From the NCBI GenBank assembly GCA_035265325.1, contig DATFOS010000150.1, forward strand, positions 5,690 through 69,689: 64,000 nt of DNA, in the 5' to 3' direction. Both the position numbers and the translations under genes were made by a program. The stretch comes from DATCLS01 sp035265325 (lineage in GTDB: Bacteria; Actinomycetota; Acidimicrobiia; Acidimicrobiales; VFJN01). Below the pieces are notes generated by a model. That model was not told the origin of the DNA. It saw only the letters and a program-made list of their open reading frames with translations, and searched no databases. Shown in pieces: positions 24,676 through 33,396 of the stretch. The first letter of the stretch is position 1. The number at the start of each line of letters is the position of its first letter.

Positions 24676-26234
24676 GGAAGCTGGTCCGGGAACTCGGTGG
24701 TGTCGTCCCACTCCGGGGAGTCGCCCTCGCGGTGCTCGGACGGCAGCGCCACCACGAAGCGGGCGCCCGGGGTCCCGTCGGCCTTGTCCTCGACCCACAC
24801 GCGCCCGCCGTGCAGCACGACGTGCTCGCTGACGAGGGCCAGGCCCAGGCCGACGCCGTCGACGTCGCCGCGCTGGCGGGCCGACGTGCCGCGGTTGAAG
24901 CGCTGGAAGATGCGCCGGCGCTCGGCGGCGGGCACGCCCGGGCCGTCGTCCTCGACGGCAATGAGCACGTCGTTGCCCTTGCGGCGCAGCTCGACCCGGG
25001 TGGCGCCGTCGCCGTACTTGGTGGCGTTGTCGAGCAGGTTGGCGATGACGCGGGACAACCGGCGCTTGTCGGCCCGGACCACCACTCCCGCCAGCTCGGC
25101 GTCGATGTCGAGCGGGATGTCGGCGTCGGTGGACGACCCCACCGACTGCATCACCAGCTCGGCCAGCCGGACCTCCATGAGGTTGAGCGAGGTCGACGAG
25201 GTGTCGAAGCGGGTGATCTCGAGGAGGTCGGTGACAAGCTGCTCGAAGCGCTGGAGGTCGGCGGCCAGCAGGTCGACCGCCTCCTTGGCGCGGTCGGGCA
25301 TCTCGTTGCGCCCGTTCTCCAGCACGTGGATGGACGCCGCCAGGGTCATCAGCGGCGATCGCAGCTCGTGGCTCACGGTGGAGGCGAACGTGGCGTCGCG
25401 CTCGATGCGCTCCTGCAGGGCGCTCGCCATGTCGTTGAACGAGTTGGCGATGGGGGCCAGGTCGGGGTCCTCGGTGTGCTCGAGGCGGGTGCCGAGCTTG
25501 CCGCCGGCGATCGACTTGGCCGCCTCGCCGACGTTGGAGAAGGGACGCATCACGCGGCGCGACGTCCACCAGCCCAGGGCGGCGCCGGCCAGCGTGGTGG
25601 CGACGGCGGCGCCGATGAGCGAGACACCGAGGGCGTCGAGCGTGTTCTCGACCTCGTCGAGCGACGTGACCTCGAAGTAGGCCGAGTCGGACAGGGCCAG
25701 CGGGATGCCCACCGCCAGCTGCGTCTCACCCTCGTGCTCGTAGCGCATGCGAGCCTGCTCGCGCCGCTGGATGACGACGTCCCGGAGCGACATGGGCAGG
25801 GCGTCGCGGCTGTACTGCGGCGTGGTCAGGTACCAGGCGCCGTTGAGCCGCAGGATCGGGTTGGACCCCGCCGCCTTGACGAGGGACGAGAGGGCGTCGG
25901 TCGGGTCCTCGAGGACGGGGGAGACCTGCTGCTCCATACGGGCGGCGTTCGTCCGGGCCTGGGCGGTGGCGTTCTGCTCGAACTCGGTGAGCAGGTTCTG
26001 CTGGGTCAGCGCCCACGTGGTGATGCCGACCATGGCGGACAGCAGCATGGCGCCGACGCCGAAGGCCAGCGTGATCCGCGTCCGCAGGCCGAGGCGGGGG
26101 AGCAGCCGCGGGCGGTCGTCGAAGTAGCGAAGCTTGGTGAGGCGCAGCCGCCGGAGCGTCCGGAGGCGGTCGACGAGGCCGGGCGTGCGGAGGACGGCGA
26201 CCCCGTCAGCCCTGGAGCTTGTAACCGAGCCCAC
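24672..26234 (-). CDS. mtrB: Sensor histidine kinase, MtrB-like
   Basis: 520 residues from a GTG at 26234 that overlaps mtrA by 29 nt; no later plausible start precedes the first membrane helix. Helix 1 ITLAFGVGAMLLSAMVGITTW, extracytoplasmic domain, helix 2 near SLIGAAVATTLAGAALGWW, HAMP (SRRVMRPFSNVGEAAKSIAG), then HisKA STVSHELRSPL with phospho-His289. The ATPase boxes are NLLDNATKYG, DDGPGV and GVGLGLALV. Partner of the adjacent response regulator. Order RR-HK-GerMN lipoprotein is the mtrA-mtrB-lpqB arrangement, which controls cell-wall and division genes in other actinobacteria. Confidence 0.93.
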   Translation of the reverse strand: MGSVTSSRADGVAVLRTPGLVDRLRTLRRLRLTKLRYFDDRPRLLPRLGLRTRITLAFGVGAMLLSAMVGITTWALTQQNLLTEFEQNATAQARTNAARMEQQVSPVLEDPTDALSSLVKAAGSNPILRLNGAWYLTTPQYSRDALPMSLRDVVIQRREQARMRYEHEGETQLAVGIPLALSDSAYFEVTSLDEVENTLDALGVSLIGAAVATTLAGAALGWWTSRRVMRPFSNVGEAAKSIAGGKLGTRLEHTEDPDLAPIANSFNDMASALQERIERDATFASTVSHELRSPLMTLAASIHVLENGRNEMPDRAKEAVDLLAADLQRFEQLVTDLLEITRFDTSSTSLNLMEVRLAELVMQSVGSSTDADIPLDIDAELAGVVVRADKRRLSRVIANLLDNATKYGDGATRVELRRKGNDVLIAVEDDGPGVPAAERRRIFQRFNRGTSARQRGDVDGVGLGLALVSEHVVLHGGRVWVEDKADGTPGARFVVALPSEHREGDSPEWDDTTEFPDQLP

Positions 26235-26892
26235 GGACGGTGACGACGTGGCGGGGGTTGGCGGCATCGGCCTCGACCTTGGTGCGCAGGCGACGGACGT
26301 GGACGTCGACCAGCCGGCCGTCGCCGAAGTACCCGTAACCCCACACCCGCTCGAGCAGCACCTCGCGGCTGAACACCCGACCGGGGCTGCTGGCCAGCTC
26401 GACGAGCAGCCGGAACTCGGTCTTGGTGAGGTGGATCTCGATGCCGTCGCGGCGGACGACACCCTCGTCGGGCACGATCTCGAGGTCGCCGAAGCGCAGG
26501 TGGGCGCTCGTCGGGTCGGAGCTGCGGACCCGGCGGAGCATGGCCCGGATGCGGGCCGACAGCTCCTTGGGGGCGAACGGCTTGGTGAGGTAGTCGTCGG
26601 CGCCGGCCTCGAGCCCGGCGACCACGTCGTGGGTGTCGGCCCGCGCCGTGACCATGATGATCGGCACGTCGGAGCTGCGCCGCAGGTTGCGGCAGAGCTC
26701 GAACCCGTCGATGCCCGGCAGCATGATGTCGATCAGGACGACGTCGGCCGGTTGGTGGTTGAAGGACTCGAGCGCGATCTCACCGGTCTCGGCCTCCTCG
26801 ACCGACCAGCCCTCGTCCTCGAGCGCGAGCTTCACCGCCGTCCGGATGCGCTCGTCGTCCTCCACCGTCAAGATGCGGGTACCCACGGCCAC
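26206..26892 (-). CDS. mtrA: OmpR-family response regulator, MtrA-like
   Basis: 228 residues. Receiver domain with acidic pocket EDD (11-13), phospho-acceptor Asp55 (VVLIDIMLPG), the conserved Thr in MVTAR and Lys in TKPF. A winged-helix DNA-binding domain follows (HLTKTEFRLLVELASSPGRV, DVHVRRLRTKVE, VRGLGYKL). GTG start at 26892. First gene of the mtrA-mtrB-GerMN-Hsp70 operon. The assignment to MtrA rests on gene order and kinase architecture more than on sequence alone. Confidence 0.92.
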   Translation of the reverse strand: MAVGTRILTVEDDERIRTAVKLALEDEGWSVEEAETGEIALESFNHQPADVVLIDIMLPGIDGFELCRNLRRSSDVPIIMVTARADTHDVVAGLEAGADDYLTKPFAPKELSARIRAMLRRVRSSDPTSAHLRFGDLEIVPDEGVVRRDGIEIHLTKTEFRLLVELASSPGRVFSREVLLERVWGYGYFGDGRLVDVHVRRLRTKVEADAANPRHVVTVRGLGYKLQG

Positions 26893-26983
26893 GATGGTGC
26901 CTCATCGGGCGGCCCCGCGCGGACCGAGCGGGCGGAAAGGTGCCAGGTAACGGCGACTTTTCCGCCCGCGGGGCGTTCCGGGG

Positions 26984-27349
26984 TCAGGCCGGGCCGCCGA
27001 GGGCCTCGGGTTCTCCGGTCTCGTCTGCGTCCTGGTAGGCGACCAGGAGGGCCTCGCGGCCGGGGCCGCGGCCGGTGCGGTAGTGGAGGCCCTCGGCCAG
27101 CCCGGTGCCGAGCGAGCGGCACGCGGCCAGGGCGGCGGCGCCGTCGTCGTCGTAGTCCTGCAGCGCCCGGAGGTCGATCTCGACCCGCTCCGGCTGCTGG
27201 GACTCGATGGCGTCGAGTGCGGCACGAAGGAGGGACTGCCCCGCGACGGCGTCGAGGCGGTGCTCGACGGCGATCACGACGGTCGAGCCCTCCGTCGACA
27301 CCCGGATCGAGGCGCCCTTGCCGTCGAGGCCGGCTGTTGCGGCGGTCAT
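26984..27349 (-). CDS. STAS-domain protein
   Basis: 121 residues starting at ATG 27349. The fold pattern is IRVSTEGSTVVIAVEHRLDAVAG, RVEIDLRALQDYDDDGAAALAACRSLG, as in STAS anti-anti-sigma-like proteins. The usual phospho-Ser/Thr position after the second strand is occupied by DYDDDG, so classical SpoIIAA-type phosphorylation is doubtful. It lies 91 nt before mtrA on the same strand; a link to that operon is possible. Confidence 0.6.
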   Translation of the reverse strand: MTAATAGLDGKGASIRVSTEGSTVVIAVEHRLDAVAGQSLLRAALDAIESQQPERVEIDLRALQDYDDDGAAALAACRSLGTGLAEGLHYRTGRGPGREALLVAYQDADETGEPEALGGPA

Positions 27350-27434
27350 CCGGACGAGTGTGACGGCGGATCGTGACGGCGAGTGGTGCGAGACGGTTGC
27401 AGTCGGGTGACAGATGCCCGGCCAGAGATCGTCA

Positions 27435-27451
27435 CGGCCCGTCACGGGCCG
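27435..27451. terminator. GC-rich hairpin at the end of the inositol-phosphatase-like gene, stop codon in the loop
   Basis: CGGCCCG (27435-27441) pairs with CGGGCCG (27445-27451). The 3-nt loop 27442-27444 is the stop codon itself. There is no T-run after it. The stem is strong enough to stop or protect the transcript; its function is inferred. Confidence 0.4.
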
Positions 27452-28239
27452 CCGCCAGCACGCACGGTCGACAGGACGTCACGGAGGGGGCCGGCGATAC
27501 CCGGGGCGGCCGCCAGGACCGAGGCCGGCCGGACCGGCCCGCCGTCGAGCCCCGACAGCTCGACGCCGGCCTCGGCGGCCACGAGCGCCCCGGCCGCCAG
27601 GTCCCACCAGGCCAAACCCTTCTCGTAGTAGGCGTCGACCCGCCCGCAGGCGACCGAGCAGAGGTCGACCGCGGCGGCCCCGAACCGGCGGATGTCGCGC
27701 ACCTGGGGCAGCAACTCGACGAGGACGGCGGCCTGGTGGCGCCGTCGCTCCGCTGCGTAGCCGAACCCGGTCGCCAGCAGCGCCAGGCGGAGGTCCGTCT
27801 GGCGCGAGCAGGCGATCGGCCGGCCATTGAGCCAGGCGCCTCCGCCACGGAGAGCGGTGAAGAGTTCGCCGTGCACGGCGTCGAGGACGGCGCCCGCGAC
27901 GACCCCGTCCGGGCCCTCGGCGGCGATCGAGACCGCCCACCCCGGCAGGCCGAACAGGTAGTTCGTGGTGCCGTCCAGCGGGTCGACCACCCAGCGCAGC
28001 CCGCTGGTGCCGGCGACGGCGCTGCCCTCCTCGCCGACGATGCCGTCGTCCGGGCGCTCGGCGAGGAGCGAGGTGACGATGAGGGCCTCGGCCGCCCGGT
28101 CCATCTCGCTCACCATGTCGGTGGCGCTCGACTTGGTCTCCACCAGCTCGCGCGTGACGCGGAAGCCCGTCAGCAGGAGGTCGCCGGCCTCGCCGGCCAC
28201 CCGGGAGGCGAGGTCGAGGAGGGCGGCGTCATCGGTCAT
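27442..28239 (-). CDS. Inositol monophosphatase family protein
   Basis: 265-residue Mg-dependent phosphatase. Metal-site motifs GEEGS, WVVDPLDGTTNYLFG and, near the C-terminus, AWWDLAAGALVAAEAG are all present. Candidate substrates are inositol phosphate, histidinol phosphate or a sugar phosphate; the sequence does not decide. ATG start at 28239, divergent from the aldolase-like gene with a 27-bp gap, so the two promoters must overlap each other's 5' regions. Confidence 0.9.
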   Translation of the reverse strand: MTDDAALLDLASRVAGEAGDLLLTGFRVTRELVETKSSATDMVSEMDRAAEALIVTSLLAERPDDGIVGEEGSAVAGTSGLRWVVDPLDGTTNYLFGLPGWAVSIAAEGPDGVVAGAVLDAVHGELFTALRGGGAWLNGRPIACSRQTDLRLALLATGFGYAAERRRHQAAVLVELLPQVRDIRRFGAAAVDLCSVACGRVDAYYEKGLAWWDLAAGALVAAEAGVELSGLDGGPVRPASVLAAAPGIAGPLRDVLSTVRAGGGP

Positions 28240-28266
28240 CGGGCCCGGACGGTACCGTGCCGCGGG

Positions 28267-29286
28267 ATGACCCCCACTCACGCCGTCGACCTGCGCAGCG
28301 ACACCGTGACGCGCCCGACGCCCGCCATGCGACGGGCGATGGCCGAGGCCGAGGTGGGCGACGACGGGTTCGGCGACGACCCCACGGTCAACCGCCTCCA
28401 GGACGCGTTCGCGGCGCTGACCGGCAAGCCGGCCGCCCTGTTCCTGCCGTCCGGGACCATGGCCAACCAGGTGGCCCTGCGGGTCCTCGCCGCCCCCGGG
28501 ACCGCGGTCGTCGCCGGCCGCCGTCAGCACGTCGTGACCCACGAGGGCGGCGCGTTCGGAGTCAACCAGGTGGCCCAGCTGCACGTGGTGGACGACGACG
28601 ACGGCACGCTCGACCCGGCCGAGGTCGCCTACCTGGCCGAGGCGGCCGGGCACCGCTGGCCCCGTCCCTCCGTCGTGTGCGTCGAGAACACCCACCTGGC
28701 GTCCGGCGGCCGGCCGTGGCCGCTGGAGCGCCTGGCCGCCGTCGCCGCCACCGGCGTCCCGGTCCACCTGGACGGCGCCCGGCTGTGGCACGCCTGCGTG
28801 GCCACGGGCGTGCCGGTCGCCCGCTACGCGCAGCACGCCGAGACGGTCACGTGCTGCCTCTCCAAGGGGCTGGGGGCGCCGGTCGGCTCGCTGCTGTCGG
28901 GGCCGGTCGACGTGATCGAGCGCGCCCACGCCGAGCGGAAGCGGCTCGGCGGCGGCATGCGCCAGGTCGGCATCCTCGCCGCCGCCGGGCTGATCGCCAT
29001 CGAGGACCGGGTGGAGCGCCTGGCCGACGACCACGCCCGGGCCCGTCGCCTGGCCGAGGCCGTGGCCGAGCGCTGGCCGGACTGCGGGCTCGACCCCAAG
29101 GACGTCGAGACCAACGTGGTCCTGTTCCGCCACGACGACCCGGTCGGGCTGCTGGCCCACCTGGCGGGGGAGGGGGTCGGCGCCGTCACCCTCGGGCCCC
29201 GCCTGGTCCGCCTGGTCACCCACGCCGACGTGGACGACGCGGGCATCGACCGCGCCGTCGACGCCCTGCGCCGGGCCCCGGCCTGA
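28267..29286 (+). CDS. ltaE: Low-specificity L-threonine aldolase
   Basis: 339-residue PLP enzyme of the beta-eliminating lyase/threonine aldolase family, cleaving threonine to glycine and acetaldehyde. Conserved DLRSDTVTRPTPAMR start, GDDGFGDDPTVNRL, FLPSGTMANQ, the His-Glu-Gly stretch THEGGAFG, VHLDGARLWHA and the PLP lysine K200 in CCLSKGLGAPVGS, then GGGMRQVG. Length and motifs are complete. No ribosome site is obvious before the ATG, so a leaderless transcript is possible. Confidence 0.92.
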   Translation: MTPTHAVDLRSDTVTRPTPAMRRAMAEAEVGDDGFGDDPTVNRLQDAFAALTGKPAALFLPSGTMANQVALRVLAAPGTAVVAGRRQHVVTHEGGAFGVNQVAQLHVVDDDDGTLDPAEVAYLAEAAGHRWPRPSVVCVENTHLASGGRPWPLERLAAVAATGVPVHLDGARLWHACVATGVPVARYAQHAETVTCCLSKGLGAPVGSLLSGPVDVIERAHAERKRLGGGMRQVGILAAAGLIAIEDRVERLADDHARARRLAEAVAERWPDCGLDPKDVETNVVLFRHDDPVGLLAHLAGEGVGAVTLGPRLVRLVTHADVDDAGIDRAVDALRRAPA

Positions 29287-29321
29287 CGGCCCCGCCCGCC
29301 ACCCCCGCTGATGGCCTCCGA

Positions 29322-29337
29322 GCCGCTGGCTAGCGGC
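29322..29337. terminator. Hairpin over the stop codon of the small membrane protein
   Basis: GCCGCT (29322-29327) pairs with AGCGGC (29332-29337) around loop GGCT. The stop codon of the minus-strand gene (29330-29332) falls on the loop edge. It lies between convergent genes and may end both transcripts. Confidence 0.4.
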
Positions 29338-29653
29338 GGGGCTCGTCCGCGCCCTTGCGGTACTGGATCACGCGCCACTCGCCCATGGCACGCAGGGCGA
29401 GGACGGCCACCACGGCCACGCCGCCGGCGCCGATGACGGCGCCCACCAGGGCGGACAGGCCGCTCACCGTGCCGCAGTCGCCCGTGCACTGCAGGTCGAC
29501 GAGCGACCAGCCGATGAGCCCGCCACACAGGCCCCCGACCAGGATCGACACGAACGCCACGGCGCGGGCGAACGTCGAGGGCAGGGCGGTGGGGGCGTAG
29601 TCGTCGCCGTCCCGGGGGACCGGCGAGCGCGTCCGGGGCGGCTCGTCGGGCAT
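29330..29653 (-). CDS. Small membrane protein with two predicted helices, unknown function
   Basis: 107 residues. A polar N-terminus (PDEPPRTRSPVPRDGDDYAP) leads into two hydrophobic segments, AVAFVSILVGGLCGGLIGW and GLSALVGAVIGAGGVAVVAVLALRAM. Between them is a short loop with two Cys (LQCTGDCG) that could form a disulfide outside the cell. A start nine bases upstream (29662) is equally possible; neither has a clear ribosome site. I do not recognise the family. Confidence 0.6.
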   Translation of the reverse strand: MPDEPPRTRSPVPRDGDDYAPTALPSTFARAVAFVSILVGGLCGGLIGWSLVDLQCTGDCGTVSGLSALVGAVIGAGGVAVVAVLALRAMGEWRVIQYRKGADEPRR

Positions 29654-29727
29654 CGCGGCCATCGTAGGGGTGCCGACCGGCCCTCCCGGACGGTGGCCGG
29701 CACTGCGCCCGACGGCGCCCGGTGCGC

Positions 29728-31206
29728 TCAGGCGAGGTAGCCGGCCTGGTGTGCGGCGATCATGGCGGCCGACTCGGCGTAGGTCGTCGGGCCGTAGGTG
29801 CGGGCGGGCGGCAGGGCGGCGCGGACCTGCTCGACCTCCTCGGCGCTCAGCGTGCACGTCCCGGTGATGGGCTCGACGCCGTAGAGACGGGCCGAGGAGA
29901 GGCCGAAGATCTTGGCCTTGACCTCGTCGGTCAGCGCCGGGTAGCCGTGCCGCTCCTGCAGCTCGTCCGAGATGGAGAAAGTGCGCATGGCCTGGATCTG
30001 GTCCTGCGGGGTGCCGAACCAGATCGAGTCGGTGCCCCAGACGACGCGGTCCTCGCCGACGTAGGTGAGCAGCTTGCCGAGCACGTGGGAGGCCATCGTC
30101 GGGTCGCGCATGACGAACCACCACGTGCCGCCCAGCTCGGCGTAGACGTTCGAGTTGGGCTCGACCCCGGCGTCCTGCAGGGAGCGGACGAGCCGGTCGA
30201 CGCCCTGGGGCTCGGGCTCGTCCGGCTCGTAGGGGCCGACGCCGCCGGCGCCGGGCTCGAAGCCCGAGTGGTACACGACGAAGTTCACGTCGGGGTTACG
30301 GGCGGCGGCCGGGCCGATGTCGCTCGGGTCGGCCAGCTCGGGCGTCGCGCCCACGATCGACGAGATGCCCTTGTGGGTGCAGATGATGTTCGGGCCGATC
30401 TCCCGGACGTGGTCGATGAACCGCTGGCCGATCTGCGGGCGGGAGGGGTCGTGGTCGTCGAAGAAGAAGTGATTGTCCGGGGGCGTCATCGTGTAGATCT
30501 TCCAGGCGGCGATGTCGTAGCGCTCGCGCAGGTCGTCCATGCCCGCCAGCGCCGCCTCGATCGGGCCGTGGTGGGGGTAGGCGCCGCCGTGCATCAGCAC
30601 CCGTCCCTCGCAGCCGATCCGGGTGGCGGCGTCGATGGCGAACACCATGTCGTCCGGCTGCAGGCCCTGCAGGTTCTGCGCGGGCAGCGCCGAGAGGATC
30701 GCCATCGACGTGTCCGACCGGACGAACATCTCCCGGAAGTACGCCTCAGCGGTGAAGCAGGCCCTGCGGTCGCTCGCCTCGGCCCCCTCGGCGCAGCTGG
30801 CCTGGGGGAAGACCGCCGTCCACTCGCCGCCCTGCTCCTCCAGGTCGTAGTTGACGTAGTGCGTCTGGACGTCGAAGACGAACTCCTCGCCGCCCAGCTC
30901 CTCGAGGGCGGCGCCGCTGTCCTTCGTGGCCTCCTCGGACACGTCGTACGATCCGCCCGGCGACTCGTCGCGGTCGGCGGCCTCCTCCTCCGAGCAGGCG
31001 TTGAGGACGAACAGCGTGGCCGCCGCCCCGCTCACGCCGCCCAGGAACCGGCGCCGGGACACGCCGAGGCGTCGGGCGTGATCGTCCGCCATGCGCTGCG
31101 TGCGGCGGATGACCTCGCGCACCAACGGGCTGTGCGGGAGCGGGTGGAACTCGCCGTTCGACACCGGGCCGAACTTGATCGGTAGCTGGTGGTCGTCGTC
31201 TCGCAC
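29728..31206 (-). CDS. Tat-exported amidohydrolase-family protein
   Basis: 492 residues. A 50-residue leader with SNGEFHPLP precedes a twin-arginine signal SRRRFLGG (50-57), a hydrophobic stretch and Cys71 in a lipobox-like VLNAC. This suggests a folded lipoprotein exported by Tat. The mature part is an amidohydrolase_2-type TIM barrel: DVQTHYVNYD, ICTHKGIS, VVYHSGFEPG and VWGTDSIW near the end, the last carrying the usual metal-site Asp. Likely hydrolase or decarboxylase; substrate unknown. GTG start at 31206 after GGGGGAA. The next gene upstream is a broken aminopropyltransferase on the other strand. Confidence 0.85.
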   Translation of the reverse strand: MRDDDHQLPIKFGPVSNGEFHPLPHSPLVREVIRRTQRMADDHARRLGVSRRRFLGGVSGAAATLFVLNACSEEEAADRDESPGGSYDVSEEATKDSGAALEELGGEEFVFDVQTHYVNYDLEEQGGEWTAVFPQASCAEGAEASDRRACFTAEAYFREMFVRSDTSMAILSALPAQNLQGLQPDDMVFAIDAATRIGCEGRVLMHGGAYPHHGPIEAALAGMDDLRERYDIAAWKIYTMTPPDNHFFFDDHDPSRPQIGQRFIDHVREIGPNIICTHKGISSIVGATPELADPSDIGPAAARNPDVNFVVYHSGFEPGAGGVGPYEPDEPEPQGVDRLVRSLQDAGVEPNSNVYAELGGTWWFVMRDPTMASHVLGKLLTYVGEDRVVWGTDSIWFGTPQDQIQAMRTFSISDELQERHGYPALTDEVKAKIFGLSSARLYGVEPITGTCTLSAEEVEQVRAALPPARTYGPTTYAESAAMIAAHQAGYLA

Positions 31207-31288
31207 GGTTCCCCCGGGTCGCACGCTCGTGGCCCGCCCCACCGCGGACGTTACTCGCGGTAGCCCGGGAAATCCCGGCCCGGCCGTC

Positions 31289-31825
31289 GTGGCGCTGAAC
31301 GAAGGCTCGCTGGCCGACCCCCGGGTCAGGGTCCTGCACGACGACGCCTTCACCTGGGCGGCGACGCGGGCCCGGGGCGACACGCCGGAGCGGCCGTTCG
31401 ACGTCGTGGTCGTCGACATGCCGGACCCGGAGAGCCTCGACACCGTGCGCCTCTACTCCGAGGAGATGTACCGGGCGGTCGCCGCCCTGCTCGCTTCGGA
31501 CGGGCGGATGGTCGTCCAGGCCGGCTCGCCCTACTTCGCCCGCCAGGCCTTATGGTCGGTCGAGGCGACGGTGGCGGCGGCCGGCCTGCGGACGACGCCG
31601 TACCACGTCGACGTCCCGAGCTTCGGGGACTGGGGCTTCGTGGTCGGCGCCCCGGGCGACTTCGCGCCCGCGCTGGACGAGGCGGTCACCCCGCGGTTCC
31701 TCACCGCCGAGGTCGTGGCGGCGGCGCAGGCGTTCGGCGCCGACGCCGGGCCGGTCGACGTCGAGGTCAACACCCTCGACGACCCGGTCCTCGTCGACTA
31801 CACGGAACGGGGCTCGGCCTACTAG
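31289..31825 (+). pseudogene. 5'-truncated spermidine-synthase-like gene remnant
   Basis: The frame from a GTG at 31289 encodes 178 residues matching the C-terminal part of a polyamine aminopropyltransferase: ALNEGSLADPRVRVLHDDAF, then FDVVVVDMPDPES with the catalytic-type Asp, EEMYRAVAALLASDGRMVVQAGSPYF and GFVVG. The upstream half, with the SAM-binding glycine loop and any membrane domain, is missing; the homology begins only about 80 bp from the divergent amidohydrolase start. Most likely a gene cut at its 5' end by rearrangement. It could still be expressed but should be inactive. Confidence 0.75.
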
Positions 31826-31855
31826 CGCCCGTGGCGGGGGGCCGCCCCCGACGGG

Positions 31856-33118
31856 TCAGCGGCGGCGGCCGTCGCCGTAGCGCCAGACCACGCCGGTGTC
31901 GTCGTCGAGCCCGGTCGATACGTCGGGCAGCTCGCCGTCGCGACCGGCGCGGCCGCCGGCGCCGGCGACGGCCTGCTCGAGCAGGCGCAGGCCGAGGGCC
32001 ACGAACGTGGTGGCCAGCGCCTCCGGGCCCGGCGCCCACGCCGGCCGGGGCGGCGGGTTCCTCTCGGACAGCCGGGCCGTCGCTTCGACCAGGGCGTGGA
32101 ACCCGTGGGCGAAGGCGAGGCGCAGGCGCCAGTGGGGGTCGACGCGGCTCAGCTCGGCGCCGAACGGCAGCCGGCCGAGCATCCCCACGAACCACTCGCC
32201 CAGCTGCGGGTAGCCGCGGTGCGGCCCGACCGACCGCAGGACCCAGCTGGCCGGCTTCCCGCCCGTTCGCGCCGTGTGCCACGTCCGCACGCCGTCGGCC
32301 ACCGCCCGGTCGAGCACGGTCATGCTGAACAGGACGTGGGCGAAGTCGTCGACCGGGTCGCCGTAGCCTCGGGTGCCGCGGGGGTCGAGCAGCGTGAAGC
32401 GCCCGCCGCCCGGCCCGGACGCCAGCAGGTCGGCCAGGTCGAGCTCGCCGTGGACGGGGTACGAGACGAGCCGCGGCCACAGCTTCCTCAGCAGGCCGGC
32501 GTCGCGCTCGATGGACTGGAGCAGGGGGACCAGCGGGCGGCACACCCGCCCGTTGATGCGCACCGGCGGGCCGTCGAGCAGCTCGCGGGGCACGTGGCGC
32601 TGCAGGATCCACAGCCGCTTGCGGACCAGCGCCAGCTCGGGCGGCCGCAGGGTGGTGGCGGCGTGTCGCCGGGACCGGGCATAGCCGTGTTCGGTCAGGG
32701 AGGTGAACACCCGGTGGAGCCGGTCGCGGGCGTCCCCGCGGGCGGTCGCCGGCGCCACCGCGGGGCTGCCGGCCACGTAGGGCATGGCGTAGGCCGCCCA
32801 ACCCGGGCGCTGCCACTGGCCGAGGACGTCGACGTACAGGGCACCGATCGCCGGCACCTCGTGGTGGACCCGTCGGATCTGGGCCGGCTCGCGTAGGAAC
32901 GAGTCGATGTCCTGCCCGTCGGCGATGCCGGCCCCCTGCTGGAGCACCTTGACGGCGAGGTCGCCCTCCGGAGTGACCACGCGCCAGACGCGGGCCGGCG
33001 AGGTGCCGTGGGGCAGCGGGTGGACCGATGACGCCCGCAGCTCGCGGGCCAAATGCGGCGGGAAGCTCGTGGCGGAGCCGCCCGCGTCGGCGACGACGGT
33101 CGTGGCGGGCAAGGACAC
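31856..33118 (-). CDS. APH/kinase-like phosphotransferase-fold protein
   Basis: 420 residues from a GTG at 33118 (VSLPATTVV). The catalytic loop reads YPVHGELDLADLLAS and the metal-binding DFG-equivalent is LLDPRGTRGYGDPVDD, as in aminoglycoside phosphotransferase/choline kinase-like folds. An N-lobe with an ATP-lysine candidate in LAVKVLQQG precedes them. No close function is recognisable; small-molecule phosphorylation is plausible and antibiotic resistance is not supported. A single gene, divergent from the Nudix gene. Confidence 0.7.
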   Translation of the reverse strand: MSLPATTVVADAGGSATSFPPHLARELRASSVHPLPHGTSPARVWRVVTPEGDLAVKVLQQGAGIADGQDIDSFLREPAQIRRVHHEVPAIGALYVDVLGQWQRPGWAAYAMPYVAGSPAVAPATARGDARDRLHRVFTSLTEHGYARSRRHAATTLRPPELALVRKRLWILQRHVPRELLDGPPVRINGRVCRPLVPLLQSIERDAGLLRKLWPRLVSYPVHGELDLADLLASGPGGGRFTLLDPRGTRGYGDPVDDFAHVLFSMTVLDRAVADGVRTWHTARTGGKPASWVLRSVGPHRGYPQLGEWFVGMLGRLPFGAELSRVDPHWRLRLAFAHGFHALVEATARLSERNPPPRPAWAPGPEALATTFVALGLRLLEQAVAGAGGRAGRDGELPDVSTGLDDDTGVVWRYGDGRRR

Positions 33119-33229
33119 AAGCCTAATGAACCGTCGGAACGTGACCGCGCCGAATCGACTACGGAGAGTGACATTTTCGACCGCTGAAACGGCTGACGTC
33201 CGCGGTGTCCGTTCGGCTACGCCAGCGGG

Positions 33230-33340
33230 GTGTTCGCCACGACGCCAGAACCGACCTACACGGCCGTCATCGTCACCAGCGTGCACAGCGGGGCCGACGT
33301 CGCCGCCTACGACGCCTGGCCGGCGGTCGCCCGATCCGGT
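33230..33340 (+). pseudogene. Possible N-terminal remnant of an antibiotic-biosynthesis-monooxygenase-like gene
   Basis: In the 278-bp gap before the Nudix gene, a GTG at 33230 opens a frame reading TPEPTYTAVIVTSVHSG and YDAWPAVA. This recalls the first strand and helix of ABM-fold proteins. The similarity stops after some 35 codons and the frame then runs into the Nudix gene in another register. Short, so this may be chance. The rest of the gap shows nothing coding. Confidence 0.3.
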
Positions 33341-33396
33341 CCCGGTGACCGGCTTGGCAGGGGTCGAACGGCGGCATCTTGCGGCAGACTGACCGG

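Noticed and set aside
27350..27434. Small gene between the STAS and phosphatase-like genes
   Set aside because: No start with a ribosome site and too short; only a hairpin is evident.
31091..31288. Upstream part of the frame containing the aminopropyltransferase remnant
   Set aside because: No similarity to the enzyme family; it is antisense to the amidohydrolase leader.
33364..33380. Possible LexA box before Nudix-dinB
   Set aside because: Only the half-site TCGAAC is present; the second half does not match.
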